Assembly (NCBI GenBank): GCA_009917555.1
Contig: QZDX01000009.1
Span: 84,506 to 148,505, forward strand
DNA length: 64,000 nucleotides
Direction: 5' to 3'
Source: a bacterium 1XD21-13
GTDB taxonomy: Bacteria > Bacillota > Clostridia > Lachnospirales > Lachnospiraceae
The notes under the pieces were generated by a model. It ran no database searches, was not told the DNA's origin, and saw only the letters and a list, made by a program, of their open reading frames with translations. Every line of letters begins with the position of its first letter. The stretch's first letter is position 1. The position numbers and the translations under genes were made by a program. Shown piece by piece: positions 36,777 to 45,750 of the stretch.

Positions 36777-38066
36777 TCAGCCGCCCACAAAGAGCAGTGA
36801 GATTCCGGGTATGTAGGTAACAAGCAGCAGTATGGCCAGCTCTGCAATCAAACAGGGGATAATTCCCTTGGAAATTTCCTCAATCTTAATGCTGCCGATT
36901 CCGCAGGCCACATACAGGTTGACGCCCACAGGCGGAGTGAACAGGCCGATAGCCAAGTTCACAATCATCACAACGCCCAGATGAATGGGATGGATGCCAA
37001 GCTCCAGGGCAACCGGTGCAAACAGCGGCGTAAAGATATAGAGAGCCGAGGTGGAATCCAGGAAGCATCCGGCAATCAGTAGTACAATGTTCACGATGAG
37101 GAAAAAGAGAATCACATTTCCTCCGGTGACATTCAGCATAAAGCCCTTGATAGCCAGATCGAGCCTTGCCCTGGTGAGCACATAGGCAAACAGCGTGGCG
37201 CCCATGGTGATGAACATAACCGTTGCAGTGGTGCTGCAGGAATCTATGAGGATATCAACGGTTTTCTTGAAATCAATTTCCTTGTAAATGAAAATGCCTA
37301 CAATCAAGCCGTAAAATACGGACACGGCCGCAGCCTCCGTAGGTGTAAAGATACCGCCGTAGATACCGCCCAAAATGATAACCGGCATCAAAAGGCCCCA
37401 AAAGGCATCCTTAAAAGCCTGCCAGCGCTCTTTTTTTGTGGCTCTTGGCATCACCTTCAGATCCAATCTTCGGCCCAGAACCAGGGCGGCGGCAATCAGC
37501 CCGGCTCCCATCAAAAGCCCCGGAACCATGCCGGCCATAAAGAGACTGGTGATGGAGGCATCTGCGATGGAGCCGTACACTACAAAGGTAATGGATGGAG
37601 GGATTACAACGCCAATGGCTCCTCCTGCGGCCATAAGAGCACAGGAAAATGCGGCAGGGTATCCGGCCTTTACCAGAGCCGGAATCATAATCAGTCCCAG
37701 GGCAGCCACAGTTGCAGGGCCGGAGCCGGAGATTGCGGCAAAAAAGCAGGAAACCACAACACAGACAATCGCCATGCCGCCTTTGATGTGTCCCAGGCAT
37801 TTTTCCGCCAGATTGATGAGCCGTCCGGAAATTCCGGCCTTCTCCATTACATTTCCGGAAAGGATGAAGAACGGAATAGCCAGAAGGACAAATTTACTGC
37901 TGGCAGAGGAGCAGAGCCTCGGAAGAACGCTCATAATGGCATCCAGAGGCTTTCCGGCGCCTTGAACCAGGATAGCGGCCACGCTTGACATACCCAGGCA
38001 GATGGCAATGGGCGCGCCCAATACCAGAAGAAGAATGAAAATACCTAACAGTACAAGACCTACCAT
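36777..38066 (-). CDS. TRAP transporter large permease (DctM-like)
   Basis: It has 429 residues and about twelve hydrophobic segments; it starts MVGLVLLGIFILLLVLGAPI as DctM proteins do. Internal signatures include GSGPATVAALG, GAIGVVIPPSI and FTPTEAAAVSVFYG. It couples sodium flow to uptake of a substrate handed over by the binding protein. It sits 1 bp after the small permease stop. TRAP systems usually import carboxylates, sulfonates or sugar acids. Confidence 0.95.
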   Translation of the reverse strand: MVGLVLLGIFILLLVLGAPIAICLGMSSVAAILVQGAGKPLDAIMSVLPRLCSSASSKFVLLAIPFFILSGNVMEKAGISGRLINLAEKCLGHIKGGMAIVCVVVSCFFAAISGSGPATVAALGLIMIPALVKAGYPAAFSCALMAAGGAIGVVIPPSITFVVYGSIADASITSLFMAGMVPGLLMGAGLIAAALVLGRRLDLKVMPRATKKERWQAFKDAFWGLLMPVIILGGIYGGIFTPTEAAAVSVFYGLIVGIFIYKEIDFKKTVDILIDSCSTTATVMFITMGATLFAYVLTRARLDLAIKGFMLNVTGGNVILFFLIVNIVLLIAGCFLDSTSALYIFTPLFAPVALELGIHPIHLGVVMIVNLAIGLFTPPVGVNLYVACGIGSIKIEEISKGIIPCLIAELAILLLVTYIPGISLLFVGG

Positions 38067-38067
38067 A

Positions 38068-38538
38068 TTACAGATCCTCCTTTCTGGGATACTCTTTTGC
38101 CATATCGATCATTCCCTCAATAAAGGCAACCATAGAAAATGCGGCGCCTACAGGGACAAAGGAACCGTAGATCCATTCCGGCCACTGCATTGCGGCTGTC
38201 TCCTGCCCCAGACGGTATTGGCTAATCACCATCTGAATGCCGAAGATCACCACCAGCAGGCAGAATATGGCGGCAATTCCGTATGTAATGACATTGAGAA
38301 TGGTGCGGGCCTGGGGACTGACACGGTCGGTTAAGATGGAAAGGCCCAGGTGCGCATTCCGGCGGGCGGCAATGGCAGTTCCCATGAAGCTCATCAGTAC
38401 AAACAGGTAAGTGGACATTTCATCGGAGAAAGCCAGAGAATGGTTAAATACATAGCGGGCAATGACATTGGCAAAAACAAGCACAGCCATGACGGAAACA
38501 CAGATACAGGATACAAATTTTTCGATTTTTTCTAGCAT
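38068..38538 (-). CDS. TRAP transporter small permease (DctQ-like)
   Basis: It has 156 residues and four membrane helices. It has the family pattern VFANVIARYVFNHSLAFSDEMSTYLFVLMSFMG split by the usual SxxWxxE-like SDE motif. Start 38538 is chosen because GGAGG lies 7 bp upstream; the frame extends further with no site. It lies between the binding protein and the large permease, whose complex it anchors. Confidence 0.93.
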   Translation of the reverse strand: MLEKIEKFVSCICVSVMAVLVFANVIARYVFNHSLAFSDEMSTYLFVLMSFMGTAIAARRNAHLGLSILTDRVSPQARTILNVITYGIAAIFCLLVVIFGIQMVISQYRLGQETAAMQWPEWIYGSFVPVGAAFSMVAFIEGMIDMAKEYPRKEDL

Positions 38539-38548
38539 AGAGGGCCTC

Positions 38549-39574
38549 CTATTCCATACCGAACGCAGCACAGGCTTCTTCTCCGTATACCTTCTGCAAA
38601 TCGGCAATTACGTCCGTGATTGCTTCCTGGAAGGGCGCCAGCTGTTCCTCTGTGAGAACATCCACCTGCATTCCCGCCTCTCGAAAGCCTTCAATTAACT
38701 GTTCTTCTTCTGATTCCAGATGATCCCGTCCCCAATTGCAGGCTTCCACGGCACATTCTCTGAGAAGCTCCTGGGTACTCTCATCCAAACTGTTCCAGAT
38801 CTTCGTATTGGCAATAAAAAGATCGTTTTCGTAGCTGTAGTTCCAGATGGTCATGTATGCCTGAATTTCATCCATTTTAGCGGATTTGGTGATGGAGCAG
38901 CCGTTTTCCTGGCCGTCAATGGTGCCCTGCTGGATGGCGGTGAATACCTCGCTCCAGCTCATGGCCGTGGGATTGGCTCCCAGGGCATCGAATACATTCA
39001 TGTAGACGGCGGAGCCGGGAACACGGATCTTTAAGCCCTTCAGATCCTCCGGCTTCGTCACGGCCCTTTTACTGTTGGTAAGCTGACGGAAGCCGTTGTG
39101 GAAGGAGCCCAGGTAGGTGATTCCCTTGGGCTCCAGGAGCTTGGCGTAGTAGGCCCCGCCGGTGGAATCAATGGTCTCTCTTGCGTCCTGGTAGGATGTG
39201 AAGGACCAGGGGATGGTGGCTACGGAGATTTTGGGCTCCAGATTGGCCAGGACGCTGGTGGCGTAGGCTCCCAGGTCGGAGCCGCCGGTTGCAATGTATT
39301 CCACGCCCTTTGTGCTGTTGCCTCCGGCCAGGGTGTCGTTGGGGAAGACATCGATGGTAACATTTCCCTCGGAACGCTCGTTCACTAATTGGGCAAAATG
39401 ATTTGCCACCAGGGAATCAATCTGCGTATCGGTTCCGTTGACGGCCATTGACAGATTTACTTTATGATAGGTATTGCTTGGGGCGTCGGCGGGCTCTTTG
39501 CTGCAGCCGGTGATACACCCGGCGGACAGGATAGCTCCTGTTAATATCCATGCAATTTTTTTGCCATGCTTCAT
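38549..39574 (-). CDS. TRAP transporter substrate-binding lipoprotein (DctP-like)
   Basis: It has 341 residues. A lipoprotein signal ends CITGC (lipid Cys at about 24), then a DctP fold. It has ITYLGSFHNGFRQLTNSKR, the conserved Arg in LKGLKIRVPGS that clamps the ligand carboxylate or sulfonate, TAMSWSEVFTAIQQGTIDGQ and ENG. It captures the substrate outside the membrane. The palindrome at 39625-39637 lies 51 bp before the start, so this is probably the first gene of a regulated dctPQM-type transcript. Confidence 0.95.
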   Translation of the reverse strand: MKHGKKIAWILTGAILSAGCITGCSKEPADAPSNTYHKVNLSMAVNGTDTQIDSLVANHFAQLVNERSEGNVTIDVFPNDTLAGGNSTKGVEYIATGGSDLGAYATSVLANLEPKISVATIPWSFTSYQDARETIDSTGGAYYAKLLEPKGITYLGSFHNGFRQLTNSKRAVTKPEDLKGLKIRVPGSAVYMNVFDALGANPTAMSWSEVFTAIQQGTIDGQENGCSITKSAKMDEIQAYMTIWNYSYENDLFIANTKIWNSLDESTQELLRECAVEACNWGRDHLESEEEQLIEGFREAGMQVDVLTEEQLAPFQEAITDVIADLQKVYGEEACAAFGME

Positions 39575-39624
39575 AAATTACCTCCATGAGAATGGGTGTT
39601 GCAGTCTTCTATTGTCATTTGTCC

Positions 39625-39637
39625 TATGTCTGACATA
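39625..39637. promoter_or_regulatory. FadR-type operator before the TRAP operon
   Basis: TATGTCTGACATA, palindromic around T. The surrounding TCCTATGTCTGACATAA matches the reverse complement of the transketolase site at all but the central base. Confidence 0.75.
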
Positions 39638-39866
39638 AAAGATGATTACAATATACAATTATTTTTTTTAAAAGTCAAGGCGGCAATGTTGTTTTCCATG
39701 TTTTGAACAAAATTTGGGGTGGAATTTTGGTGATGTTTACCAAAATGGGAGGGCGGGGAGATTGTTTTTGAGGGGTGGGTGTGGTACAATGGGGGCGGAG
39801 AAATGCTGTGGGACTGTCTGGCAAGAATAATGTTTGTTAGGACTAGGATTTTGGGTGGTTGGGGAT

Positions 39867-41144
39867 ATGGAGATTTTGGGCGGAAGTGAACGATATTCGG
39901 TGGAATATGAGATGTTAGATTTGGTTCGCACTCGGCTTTACCAGAGACGGCATGGACTGGCGGCTGTGCTGGGGGCTGTTGAGATCTGGATTGTGGAAAA
40001 AGACGGTGTGTTTGAGACGGATGGGAGGGCGCTTTATCTGGATGCGGTCCGGTTTCGGGAAACATTTTTGGAGGGAAGTGAGCGCCTTTGTCTGGAGCTG
40101 CTGCATATGCTGAGCCATTGTCTGTTGGGGCATGTATTTGTAAGGAATTGGGATAGAAGGGGCAGCGGGGCTAAGTCTCAGGCGGAGCTTGACCTGGAAG
40201 CCTGGAGGCTGGCGGAGGAGATCTGGGGGGAGGAGATTTCTTTTTTGAGGGAGGCTTGGGGCGAGCGATGTGAGAAGAGACAGGCAGAGCTTTTGTATGT
40301 GGACAGTCATGAGAATTGGCAAAAATGCGGGCTTAAGGAACGGCTGAAGCAGACTTTTGGGGAAGATGGATCTTGCGGGGAGGGATCGCAGGGGTGCTTG
40401 CAGGGGCAGGAACGGGTGCTTTTTGACTGGTGGCTGAGGCAGGGGGAGTCTTTGAGACGGGAATGTACCGGGAAGCGGAGAAAGGCTGGGACGGCTAAGC
40501 GCAGGAGGGTGAACAGGCAGATGGTTCCGGCTTCAGGGCACCGGGGAGACTATCGGGCGATTCTTCAGAGTTTTTCTTCTTTTCGGGAGGAGTGCGGGGT
40601 GAATCCGGAGGAGTTTCAGTATGCCTGGTATTGGTATGGATTGGAACGGTATGGGGATATGCCGCTGATTGAGCCTTTGGAATACAGGGAAGGGCGGAAA
40701 ATCAGTGATTTGGTGATTGTGATTGATACGTCGGGCTCCTGTGAGCGGGATCTGGTGCGGGTTTTTCTGGAAGAGACGAAGGGTATTTTGGAACAGGAGC
40801 AGCTTTTTTTCCCAAGTTTCTGCCTTCATTTGATTCAGTGTGACAATCAGATTCAGCGGGATGATCGGATTGGGAGCAGGGAGGAGTTTGATGAGTATCT
40901 GGAGCGACTGGAGATTCGGGGAGGAGGCGGGACGGATTTTTGTCCGGCTTTTCGGCATGTTGAAAGGCTTCGGGGGGAAGGGGAGCTTCGGGATTTGAGG
41001 GGAATGCTTTATTTTACGGATGGGAGCGGACTGTACCCAAAGGAGGAGCCGGATTATGCGGTCTGGTTTGTGATGCTTGAGGGGAGCTATGATGCCATTG
41101 ATATGCCGGAGTGGATTCACAGATTGATTTTAAAAATGGTATAA
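39867..41144 (+). CDS. Metallopeptidase-like/VWA protein partner of MoxR ATPase (DUF2201-like)
   Basis: It has about 425 residues. The N-terminal half carries LELLHMLSHCLLGH, an HxxxH zinc motif of the DUF2201 putative metallopeptidase domain. The C-terminal 130 residues are VWA-like, with MIDAS sequence LVIVIDTSGSCERD and GGGTDFCP. An Arg/Lys-rich linker lies between. A MoxR ATPase follows, the usual chaperone partner. ATG 39867 is the likely start, though the ribosome site is poor and a start at 39834 is possible. Bases on the plus strand are strikingly G/T-rich here and in the 150 bp upstream. Confidence 0.8.
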   Translation: MEILGGSERYSVEYEMLDLVRTRLYQRRHGLAAVLGAVEIWIVEKDGVFETDGRALYLDAVRFRETFLEGSERLCLELLHMLSHCLLGHVFVRNWDRRGSGAKSQAELDLEAWRLAEEIWGEEISFLREAWGERCEKRQAELLYVDSHENWQKCGLKERLKQTFGEDGSCGEGSQGCLQGQERVLFDWWLRQGESLRRECTGKRRKAGTAKRRRVNRQMVPASGHRGDYRAILQSFSSFREECGVNPEEFQYAWYWYGLERYGDMPLIEPLEYREGRKISDLVIVIDTSGSCERDLVRVFLEETKGILEQEQLFFPSFCLHLIQCDNQIQRDDRIGSREEFDEYLERLEIRGGGGTDFCPAFRHVERLRGEGELRDLRGMLYFTDGSGLYPKEEPDYAVWFVMLEGSYDAIDMPEWIHRLILKMV

Positions 41145-41273
41145 GGCGGCCTGGGTCATGCCCGGTGTCATGAAGTTTAGCCTGCAGATCCTCCATTAGC
41201 TTTTAGGGGGCTAACCTTTATGACATTGAGTATTTTATGGAGATTAGGATAACAGATATAGGGGAGATTGCTT

Positions 41274-42773
41274 ATGAATATACAGGAAGCGAAGGAAGAG
41301 ATTAAGCGAACGGTGGAGGCTTACACGGCCAGGACAGCAGCGGGGGCGTTTCGGATTCCGGTGAAGCGTCAGCGGCCGATTCTGCTGATTGGGCCGCCGG
41401 GAATCGGGAAAACGGCTATTATGGAGCAGATCGCTAGGGAGTGCGGCCTGGGACTGGTATCTTATACGATGACCCATCATACACGGCAGAGTGCCATCGG
41501 GCTTCCGGTTCTGGAAGAGCGGGAATTTGAGGGGGAGACGTATACGGTTACGGCTTATACCATGAGTGAGATTATTGCTTCTGTTTATGAGCAGATGGAA
41601 TCAAGCGGCATTGGGGAGGGGATTCTTTTTCTGGATGAGATTAATTGCGTGTCTGAGACGCTCATGCCTGCTATGCTTCAGTTTTTGCAGTATAAGACCT
41701 TTGGCAGCCACCGTTTGCCGGAGGGATGGGTGATTGTGGCGGCGGGGAATCCTTTTGTCTACAATCGGTCTGTCCGGGAGTTTGATACGGTGACCCTGGA
41801 TCGGGTGAAACGGATGGATGTGGAGCCGGATTTGGAGGTGTGGAAACGCTATGCTATCCGGGAGGGCCTGCATCCGGCGGTGCTTTCTTTTCTGGAGCTT
41901 CGGCCGGAATACTTTTATGTGATGGAGGCGGGCCGGAAGGGCTTTGTGACGGGCCGCGGCTGGGAGGATTTGTCGGAGATGCTGCTTACGCTGGAGGAGC
42001 TTCGGCTTCCGGTGGAGGAGATTTTGTTCGGGCAGTATCTGCAGGAGAAGGAGACGGCCCGCGCCTTTGCCTTTTATTACCGTCTTTATGAAAAATGGAG
42101 CAGGCAGCTTCGGCCGGAGGGTATTTTGCAGGGAAAATATGGAGGAAAACGGCAGAAGGAGTATCAGGATTTGCCGAAGCTGCCCTTTGATGAGCGGCTG
42201 TGTATTGTGTGGCTTCTGATGCGCAGGCTTTCCCGTATGGCGGAGGACTTGGAAGATCAGGGAAGTCTTGCGGAAAGCCTGGAATTTTTTACGGAGGGAT
42301 TGAAACGGAACGGGGAAACAGGCGGCGAGACTTTGGTTCGGGCCTGCTTTGAGGCACTGGATCGCAGGAGAAAAGGAATACAGGTGCGGCGAGACTGCGG
42401 TCTTCTGGAGTCCGGAGCGGAGGAACGGGAGAAGAGGTTCTTTGAAGCGGCGTTTGATTGTGTGGAACAGGTAAAACGAGGCCAAGATATTCGGATTTTT
42501 GAGAGCAGGGTCAAGAGGGAAAAGGCAAAGGCCGGTGAGCGGCGGAAAGAGCTTGCGGCAGCGCTTGGGAATGTGATTGGCTTTGTGCGGGGAGCCTTCG
42601 GGGAGGGGCAGGAGCTGGTGATTCTTCTCACGGATCTTTTGGAGCATCCGGGGACAGAGCGGGTGATGCGGGAGGAGCTTTCGGAGGAATACGCGAAAGC
42701 GGAGGCGTTTTTGAATACGGATTCCAGGGAGGAAGCGCTGCGAAGGCGGGTTTTGGAGGAGAAGACCGTCTAA
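41274..42773 (+). CDS. MoxR-type AAA+ ATPase
   Basis: It has 499 residues. The AAA+ core is at about 30-260: Walker A LLIGPPGIGKTAIM, Walker B GEGILFLDEINCV, sensor 1 VIVAAGNP and a DRVKRMDV arginine region. A long helical C-terminal extension is specific to this subfamily. MoxR ATPases remodel a VWA-bearing partner; that partner is the gene 130 bp upstream. The GGGGAGA site before 41274 decides the start. The pair's target is unknown; relatives are linked to stress tolerance, cofactor insertion or proposed phage defence. Confidence 0.88.
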   Translation: MNIQEAKEEIKRTVEAYTARTAAGAFRIPVKRQRPILLIGPPGIGKTAIMEQIARECGLGLVSYTMTHHTRQSAIGLPVLEEREFEGETYTVTAYTMSEIIASVYEQMESSGIGEGILFLDEINCVSETLMPAMLQFLQYKTFGSHRLPEGWVIVAAGNPFVYNRSVREFDTVTLDRVKRMDVEPDLEVWKRYAIREGLHPAVLSFLELRPEYFYVMEAGRKGFVTGRGWEDLSEMLLTLEELRLPVEEILFGQYLQEKETARAFAFYYRLYEKWSRQLRPEGILQGKYGGKRQKEYQDLPKLPFDERLCIVWLLMRRLSRMAEDLEDQGSLAESLEFFTEGLKRNGETGGETLVRACFEALDRRRKGIQVRRDCGLLESGAEEREKRFFEAAFDCVEQVKRGQDIRIFESRVKREKAKAGERRKELAAALGNVIGFVRGAFGEGQELVILLTDLLEHPGTERVMREELSEEYAKAEAFLNTDSREEALRRRVLEEKTV

Positions 42774-42923
42774 AAGGGATTGTATAAGGGCTGGTCATGA
42801 AATGGTCAATAGCTTACATAAATTCAGGCGTAAATTTCATCCCCGTGGGGCGGATTGTTTTTCTTTTTTTGGTGTGTTATACTTATGCAGGACATATTTT
42901 AAAGGAAAAGCGAGTGAAAGAAA

Positions 42924-43307
42924 ATGAGCGAAAAGCATACGCATATAGCAGAGGACGGAACAATATACGAACATGTACATGAGGATGCACACACCCATCA
43001 GCACAGTCATACTCATGGAGACGGTCATGCCCATGGACATACTCATACCCACCAGAATACAAAAGCAGTTTTGAATCGTCTTTCCCGGGCTATCGGACAT
43101 ATGGAATCCGTAAAGCGCATGGTAGAGGATGGGCGGGACTGCAGTGAGGTTCTTGTGCAGCTCTCTGCGGTGAAGGCGGCTATTAATAATACGGCTAAGG
43201 TAATTTTGAAGGATCACATTGAGCACTGTCTGGTGGACGCAGTGGAGTGCGGGGATCATGAGGCCATTGAGGAGCTGACGGGGGCTATTGATCGGTTTAT
43301 GAAGTAA
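42924..43307 (+). CDS. CsoR/FrmR-family metal-sensing repressor with His-rich tail
   Basis: It has 127 residues. The last 85 form the all-helical CsoR-type DNA-binding domain with ligand residues in DGRDCSEVLVQLSAVKAA and KDHIEHC (Cys, His, Cys in the positions used for Cu(I) or Ni/Co). The first 45 residues contain about 15 His in HxH repeats (HTHQHSHTHGDGHAHGHTHTH), uncommon for this family and likely a metal-binding tail. No metal transporter or chaperone gene lies beside it. The ribosome site is weak. Confidence 0.88.
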   Translation: MSEKHTHIAEDGTIYEHVHEDAHTHQHSHTHGDGHAHGHTHTHQNTKAVLNRLSRAIGHMESVKRMVEDGRDCSEVLVQLSAVKAAINNTAKVILKDHIEHCLVDAVECGDHEAIEELTGAIDRFMK

Positions 43308-43346
43308 AAGCGGAAAATTTAAGGTGATAAATTTAGAACAAAGGGA

Positions 43347-43386
43347 GAAACCATTTTTCATGGAAATGAGTTTCTTCTTTTTTATT
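43347..43386 (+). terminator. Terminator after the CsoR-like gene
   Basis: GAAAC and ATTT on the left pair with AAAT and GTTTC on the right around TTTCATGG-like loop bases (43347-43374), followed by TTCTTTTTTATT. The stem is imperfect. Confidence 0.55.
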
Positions 43387-43495
43387 CAAATTCTAAATCA
43401 GACTCATGTATTGATAAAAATAAAAATGTGCAGTGCAGGAATCGGGACGAATAGAAGGCTACGCCCCGATCCTTGCATGTATGAATATATAAACC

Positions 43496-44764
43496 TTAGG
43501 GATTCAATTCCGCAATCCTGGATACCCCCACATAGATTTCAGAAATTTTATACCAGGTAGGATAATCCACCACACCGGTAGCCGGAAGGCCGAAGATGGA
43601 CTGGAAGGTACGCACGGATTCTTCTGTAGCAGGGCCAAAGATTCCGTCCTGGGCAATTACGGGCAGCGCAGGGTAAGCCTGGGCGATACGGTTCAGCTGC
43701 TCCTGCATCTGCAATACCTTCTGGCCTCTGGAGCCCACTGTCAGATCGGAGCCAGGCCAGGAATAGGGAACCCCGGAGATCTCCTCCGCAGTATTGATAT
43801 AAATACTGCTCCCATAATAATTCCGAAGAATTTCAATGGCAGAATAGCCCTGTTCTCCCAAATACTGGCTTCCCCACTGGCTCATCCAGTTGGGACAGGT
43901 GACACGCCTGCCGTCACAGTATTGGGTTAAAATAGGTTGTTTGACATTGGGACGGGACAAATAATTGCTGAACATCTCATCTACAATCCGGGAGATATTT
44001 TCAAAAACATTCCGGTTGTTGATCCATTTGTGGTCAAAGGCAGTGGAGGAGGTGATGGTGAAATCGTAGCCCTTATTCCTATACCATTCTGTGTATATAC
44101 GGTTCATGGTAAAGGACATAATTGCCAGAATATTGGCCCGGATGGCCGCATCGCTCCAGGTTGCATAGATCTCGCTGGAGGCCACATTTTTGATGTAATC
44201 CTTATACCGAACCCAATAATTTTTAGCGGAGCTGTCCGTGGGGACGCCGTCGTGGACAATCACGTATTCGGGCACTACTACCCGGCTTAGAACAATCTCA
44301 CCTGTCTCATTCACCGGCTTTATTTCTGCCTCTGCGATCTTAGGGGGATAATTCCCAAAGAGGGTATGGGCAGGGATCACAAAGCGTTCATACTCCTGTC
44401 CCTCCTGGACGGGAAGCATCTGAATATCCTGCAGGGCAGTGACATCGGGAAGAATTTCAGCTCCGGCTACCTCCACGGGCTCATATCCTGGTGCCGTCAC
44501 CTCTATGGTGTATTCGGAGTAGGGCTGCTGCTCGCTGGGCTCCACGCTGTATTCCAGAGGGGGAGCAGAGAGCTCCAGGGTCTGCGTCTGACCGGAGGTA
44601 TCTGTGGTAACCTCCTCCAGCTCATGATCCGGTTCTCCCGTATAATAAATGGCTACCTTTGCCCCGGAAATGGGCGTTGCTCCAAGAGCAGATGTAACGT
44701 GAATCTGCAGACGGCCCTTGTCAACACCTTCTGTCTGCATAGCTTTTATGGGACATTCGTGCAT
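43496..44764 (-). CDS. Peptidoglycan-binding domain protein (spore cortex-lytic-like)
   Basis: It has 422 residues. The N-terminal region (about 18-110) looks like a carboxypeptidase-regulatory/Ig-type beta domain, with SGAKVAIYYTGEPDHELEEV. A central SpoIID/SleB-like domain follows (about 170-330: AIRANILAIMSFTMNRIYTE, CPNWMSQWGSQYLGEQGYS). A PG_binding_1 domain lies at about 345-410 (SRGQKVLQMQEQLNRIAQAY, DGIFGPATEESVRTFQ). It has no classical signal peptide, which is common for proteins loaded into the spore coat or cortex. It probably acts in spore wall assembly or germination. Confidence 0.8.
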   Translation of the reverse strand: MHECPIKAMQTEGVDKGRLQIHVTSALGATPISGAKVAIYYTGEPDHELEEVTTDTSGQTQTLELSAPPLEYSVEPSEQQPYSEYTIEVTAPGYEPVEVAGAEILPDVTALQDIQMLPVQEGQEYERFVIPAHTLFGNYPPKIAEAEIKPVNETGEIVLSRVVVPEYVIVHDGVPTDSSAKNYWVRYKDYIKNVASSEIYATWSDAAIRANILAIMSFTMNRIYTEWYRNKGYDFTITSSTAFDHKWINNRNVFENISRIVDEMFSNYLSRPNVKQPILTQYCDGRRVTCPNWMSQWGSQYLGEQGYSAIEILRNYYGSSIYINTAEEISGVPYSWPGSDLTVGSRGQKVLQMQEQLNRIAQAYPALPVIAQDGIFGPATEESVRTFQSIFGLPATGVVDYPTWYKISEIYVGVSRIAELNP

Positions 44765-44892
44765 AAAAATTCCTCATCATAATTTGTTCTCGTTACAGTC
44801 TATGCCAGGCAGCCCTTTTCGTGACTTGTGACTTGGGAGGAAATATAGTATAATTGGTACAATTGTTCTTAAGAGAAGGAGGGAACGTCCCT

Positions 44893-45663
44893 ATGCATTT
44901 TCGCCCTTGTATTGACATTCACAACGGAAAAGTAAAGCAGATTGTAGGCGGCAGCCTGACAGATGAAAATGATTTTGCCCGGGAAAATTTTGTGTCGGAG
45001 CAGGACGCGGCCTGGTATGCCAGGCTGTATCAAAAGGATGGGCTGAAAGGCGGGCACATCATCCAACTGAACAGCAAGGATTCCCCCTATTACGGGGCCA
45101 CAAAGTCCCAGGCCCTGGCAGCACTTAAAACATATCCCGGCGGTCTCCAGGTGGGAGGCGGAATTACGGCCGAGAATGCGGCGGAATATCTGGACGCCGG
45201 AGCCTCCCATGTGATTGTGACCTCCTATGTCTTTCGGGACGGGCAGATTTCCTATGAGAATCTGGAACAGATGAAAGTAGCTGTGGGAAAGGAACGGCTG
45301 GTATTGGACTTGAGCTGCCGGAAAAAAGGCACTTATTATTATATTGTTACGGACCGCTGGCAGAAATTTACAAGTGTGCCGGTGACAAAGGAACTTCTCA
45401 CCGAGCTTTCCGGCTGGTGTGACGAATTTTTGGTTCATGCGGTGGATGTGGAGGGCAAAGCCTCCGGAATCGAGGAGGGGCTGGCAGTGCTTCTGGGAGA
45501 TTGGCAGGGAATCCCCGTTACCTACGCAGGGGGCGTGGGCAGCATGGAGGATGTGCTGCGATTAAGAGAGTTGGGGAGGGGCCGGCTGGATGTGACTATC
45601 GGAAGTGCCTTAGATCTTTTTGGCGGTTGTATCCCTTACCGAGATGTGGTATACTTGGAATAA
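44893..45663 (+). CDS. hisA: HisA, phosphoribosylformimino-AICAR-P isomerase, eukaryotic type
   Basis: Fourth step of histidine synthesis: an Amadori isomerisation on a TIM barrel. It has 256 residues. The sequence FRPCIDIHNGKVKQIVGG, LQVGGGITAENAAEYL, LVLDLSCRKKG, DEFLVHAVDVEGKASGI and DVTIGSALDLFGG follows yeast HIS6-type HisA much more than the usual bacterial HisA; this branch is known in some clostridia. Start 44893 follows AAGGAGGGA. It stands apart from any other his gene in the window. Confidence 0.92.
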   Translation: MHFRPCIDIHNGKVKQIVGGSLTDENDFARENFVSEQDAAWYARLYQKDGLKGGHIIQLNSKDSPYYGATKSQALAALKTYPGGLQVGGGITAENAAEYLDAGASHVIVTSYVFRDGQISYENLEQMKVAVGKERLVLDLSCRKKGTYYYIVTDRWQKFTSVPVTKELLTELSGWCDEFLVHAVDVEGKASGIEEGLAVLLGDWQGIPVTYAGGVGSMEDVLRLRELGRGRLDVTIGSALDLFGGCIPYRDVVYLE

Positions 45664-45750
45664 GATTCCAGATGCAGATTAAGATACTGGTGTACGGACC
45701 ATTTGATTGCATGTATTAAGAATCTGAGAAAAGGTAAAGGAGTTGATTAT

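Noticed and set aside
42924..43060. His-codon repeats in the CsoR gene as a possible CRISPR or tandem array
   Set aside because: CAT/CAC repeats within one reading frame, no spacers, explained by the His tail.
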